DNA from: JAWLCG01 sp041687295
GTDB lineage: Bacteria; Planctomycetota; Phycisphaerae; SM23-33; FEN-1343
Reading direction: 5' to 3'
DNA: 6,157 nucleotides
NCBI GenBank assembly: GCA_041687295.1
Contig: JAWLCG010000313.1
Coordinates: 1 to 6,157 of the forward strand
The notes below the pieces were generated by a model that was not told where the DNA came from, ran no database searches, and was given only the letters and a program-made list of their open reading frames with translations. Below are positions 5,293 to 6,157 of the stretch, one piece after another. Position 1 is the stretch's first letter. Every line of letters begins with the position of its first letter. The translations under genes and the position numbers were made by a program.

Positions 5293-6054
5293 ATGAGTCT
5301 TGATCTGTCGACCATCCTGGAGGATTGGCCGTACGAGCCGGGCAAGATCAGCGTCCGCAAGATCGTCGGCGACGACGGCCGGCCCAAGATCCAGCTGAGG
5401 CTCGATCTGGGCATGCTGCAGATGGAGGTCCAGGGACGACCCGACGGGGAGCGCCCCCACGGCTTCGAGAGCTATCTGGAGTTCTACGAGGACCGCCTGC
5501 GCCTCCACCGCGACCAGTACGGTCGCGAGGAGGGCTTCAGCCTTTCGCCCGAGGACTGCCAGCTGCTGCGGTCCGAGAGCGTGATGTACTATCACCGCTA
5601 CCTCAGCGAGTTCGCCCTGGAAGAGTTCGATGCCGTCGAGCGCGACACGGCCCGCAACCTGCGGGTGATGGACCTGTGCCGCCGATTCGCCCAGACCGGG
5701 CCCGACAAGGTCACCCTCGAGCAGTACCGCCCCTACGTGGTGATGATGCACACCCGGGCCCGCGCCCTGCAGGCGATCGCCCGCGACGACTACCGCGCCG
5801 CCCGCCAGGCCGTGATGGAGGGCATGGACACGCTGCGGGTCTTCATGGAGAGCCCCGAGGCCGACCTGCTCAGCGAGGGCCGGGGCGAGCTGACCGTCCT
5901 GGAGACGCTGCTGGACGAGATCGACCGCCAGCGGCCCATGGACCCCATCGAGACGCTCGAACGCTCCCTCGCCGAGGCCATCGAGCAGGAGCGCTACGAA
6001 GACGCCGCCGTCCTCCGCGACCGCCTCTCCGCCATGCGCCGCGACGATGAGTAG
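5293..6054 (+). CDS. UvrB/UvrC (UVR) motif-containing protein
   Basis: The 253-residue soluble protein ends in a clear UVR motif at about 222-249: LERSLAEAIEQERYEDAAVL followed by RDRLSAMR. This short helical hairpin serves UvrB-UvrC contact and also occurs in McsA, Clp regulators and other protein-interaction settings. The first 215 residues carry no nuclease, helicase or Cys4 zinc motif, so it is neither UvrB, UvrC nor McsA. They begin with a conserved-looking EDWPYEPGKISVRKIVGDDG block and LGMLQMEVQGRPDGERPHG, then a helical middle with YYHRYLSEFALEEFDAVERD and YRPYVVMMHTRARAL that may be a TPR-like bundle. From memory, proteins with this whole layout recur in planctomycetes with no assigned function. 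It follows the lipoprotein gene by 27 bp in one operon, although the products should occupy different compartments. Confidence 0.85.
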   Translation: MSLDLSTILEDWPYEPGKISVRKIVGDDGRPKIQLRLDLGMLQMEVQGRPDGERPHGFESYLEFYEDRLRLHRDQYGREEGFSLSPEDCQLLRSESVMYYHRYLSEFALEEFDAVERDTARNLRVMDLCRRFAQTGPDKVTLEQYRPYVVMMHTRARALQAIARDDYRAARQAVMEGMDTLRVFMESPEADLLSEGRGELTVLETLLDEIDRQRPMDPIETLERSLAEAIEQERYEDAAVLRDRLSAMRRDDE

Positions 6055-6071
6055 GCCCGCCCCGGGGCGCC

Positions 6072-6117
6072 CCAGCGGAGCCCCGAAGGGGCGCTGGATC
6101 GGAGCCCCGAAGGGGCG
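6072..6117. repeat. Two hairpin-forming direct repeats after the UVR gene
   Basis: The 18-base unit CGGAGCCCCGAAGGGGCG occurs exactly at 6076-6093 and 6100-6117, a 24-base period. Each copy folds by itself (GCCCC/GGGGC around GAA). The first copy is further closed by CCAGCG (6072-6077) with CGCTGG (6092-6097). It starts within 20 bases of the stop codon. No T-tract follows either hairpin. It may be a processing or decay-blocking structure, or a dispersed palindromic repeat. Confidence 0.75.
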
Positions 6118-6122
6118 GTAGT

Positions 6123-6153
6123 CTTTAGCCGGGGGCGTAAGCCCCCGTTTAAG
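6123..6153 (+). terminator. GUAA-tetraloop hairpin, likely terminator of the lipoprotein/UVR operon
   Basis: CGGGGGC (6130-6136) pairs with GCCCCCG (6141-6147) across GTAA, a GNRA tetraloop, and TTT follows at 6148-6150. Weak outer pairing of CTT (6123-6125) with AAG (6151-6153) extends the stem. The compact GC stem fits an intrinsic terminator, but the T run is short. Similar GGGGGC-GTAA-GCCCCC units are, from memory, common between planctomycete genes, so this may be a dispersed element serving as a terminator. Confidence 0.5.
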
Positions 6154-6157
6154 CGTA

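Noticed and set aside
4405..5751. 448-codon minus-strand open frame opposite the lipoprotein and UVR genes
   Set aside because: It crosses the intergenic gap and lies antisense to two supported genes; the His/Gln/Leu-rich product has no domain.
6076..6117. CRISPR-like repeat-spacer pattern from the 18-base repeat
   Set aside because: There are only two copies, 6 bases apart, and each is a perfect hairpin; it fits a structured intergenic repeat, not an array.

Overview
This is a GC-rich bacterial chromosomal window of ordinary-looking genes separated by intergenic gaps full of palindromes. The best lineage guess is Planctomycetota, probably Phycisphaerae. The guess rests on a solitary pseudopilin of the kind very abundant in that phylum (N-terminal methylation motif plus a decayed H-X9-DG tail), on a UVR-motif protein whose whole-length pattern I associate from memory with planctomycetes, and on GC-rich intergenic hairpin repeats of a style seen there. 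This is inference; no taxonomic marker gene is complete in the window.

Layout. The window opens inside a tRNA-Lys(UUU) (3' part only, no encoded CCA). A 311-bp gap follows, holding a perfect 12-bp hairpin that starts at the tRNA discriminator base, a tandem heptamer array with an inverted copy about 60 bp further on, and a weak terminator-like hairpin. Next, on the + strand, come an ADP-ribosylglycohydrolase-family enzyme (360-1433), a nested palindrome of about 87 bp, and a pseudopilin (1578-2459). A 22-bp perfect inverted repeat lies between the pseudopilin and the convergent gene on the - strand.

The - strand carries a two-gene operon read from 4305 down to 2537. It encodes a small degenerate receiver-like protein and then, overlapping by ATGA, a diguanylate cyclase with an intact GGDEF active site and RxxD inhibitory site but a receiver-like N-terminus that lacks the phosphoacceptor Asp. 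Its promoter diverges from that of a + strand pair: a lipoprotein (4516-5265) and a UVR-motif protein (5293-6054). The window ends in another cluster of hairpins, including one with a GUAA tetraloop.

How the genes work together. Only two groupings are supported. The receiver-like protein and the cyclase are translationally coupled and probably form one c-di-GMP signalling module. The lipoprotein and UVR-motif protein share a promoter and sit 27 bp apart. The ADP-ribosylglycohydrolase and the pseudopilin look like independent single-gene units bounded by palindromic elements. I see no phage, transposase, CRISPR or defence genes. The least described material is the receiver-like/GGDEF pair, the lipoprotein/UVR operon and the families of intergenic palindromes.
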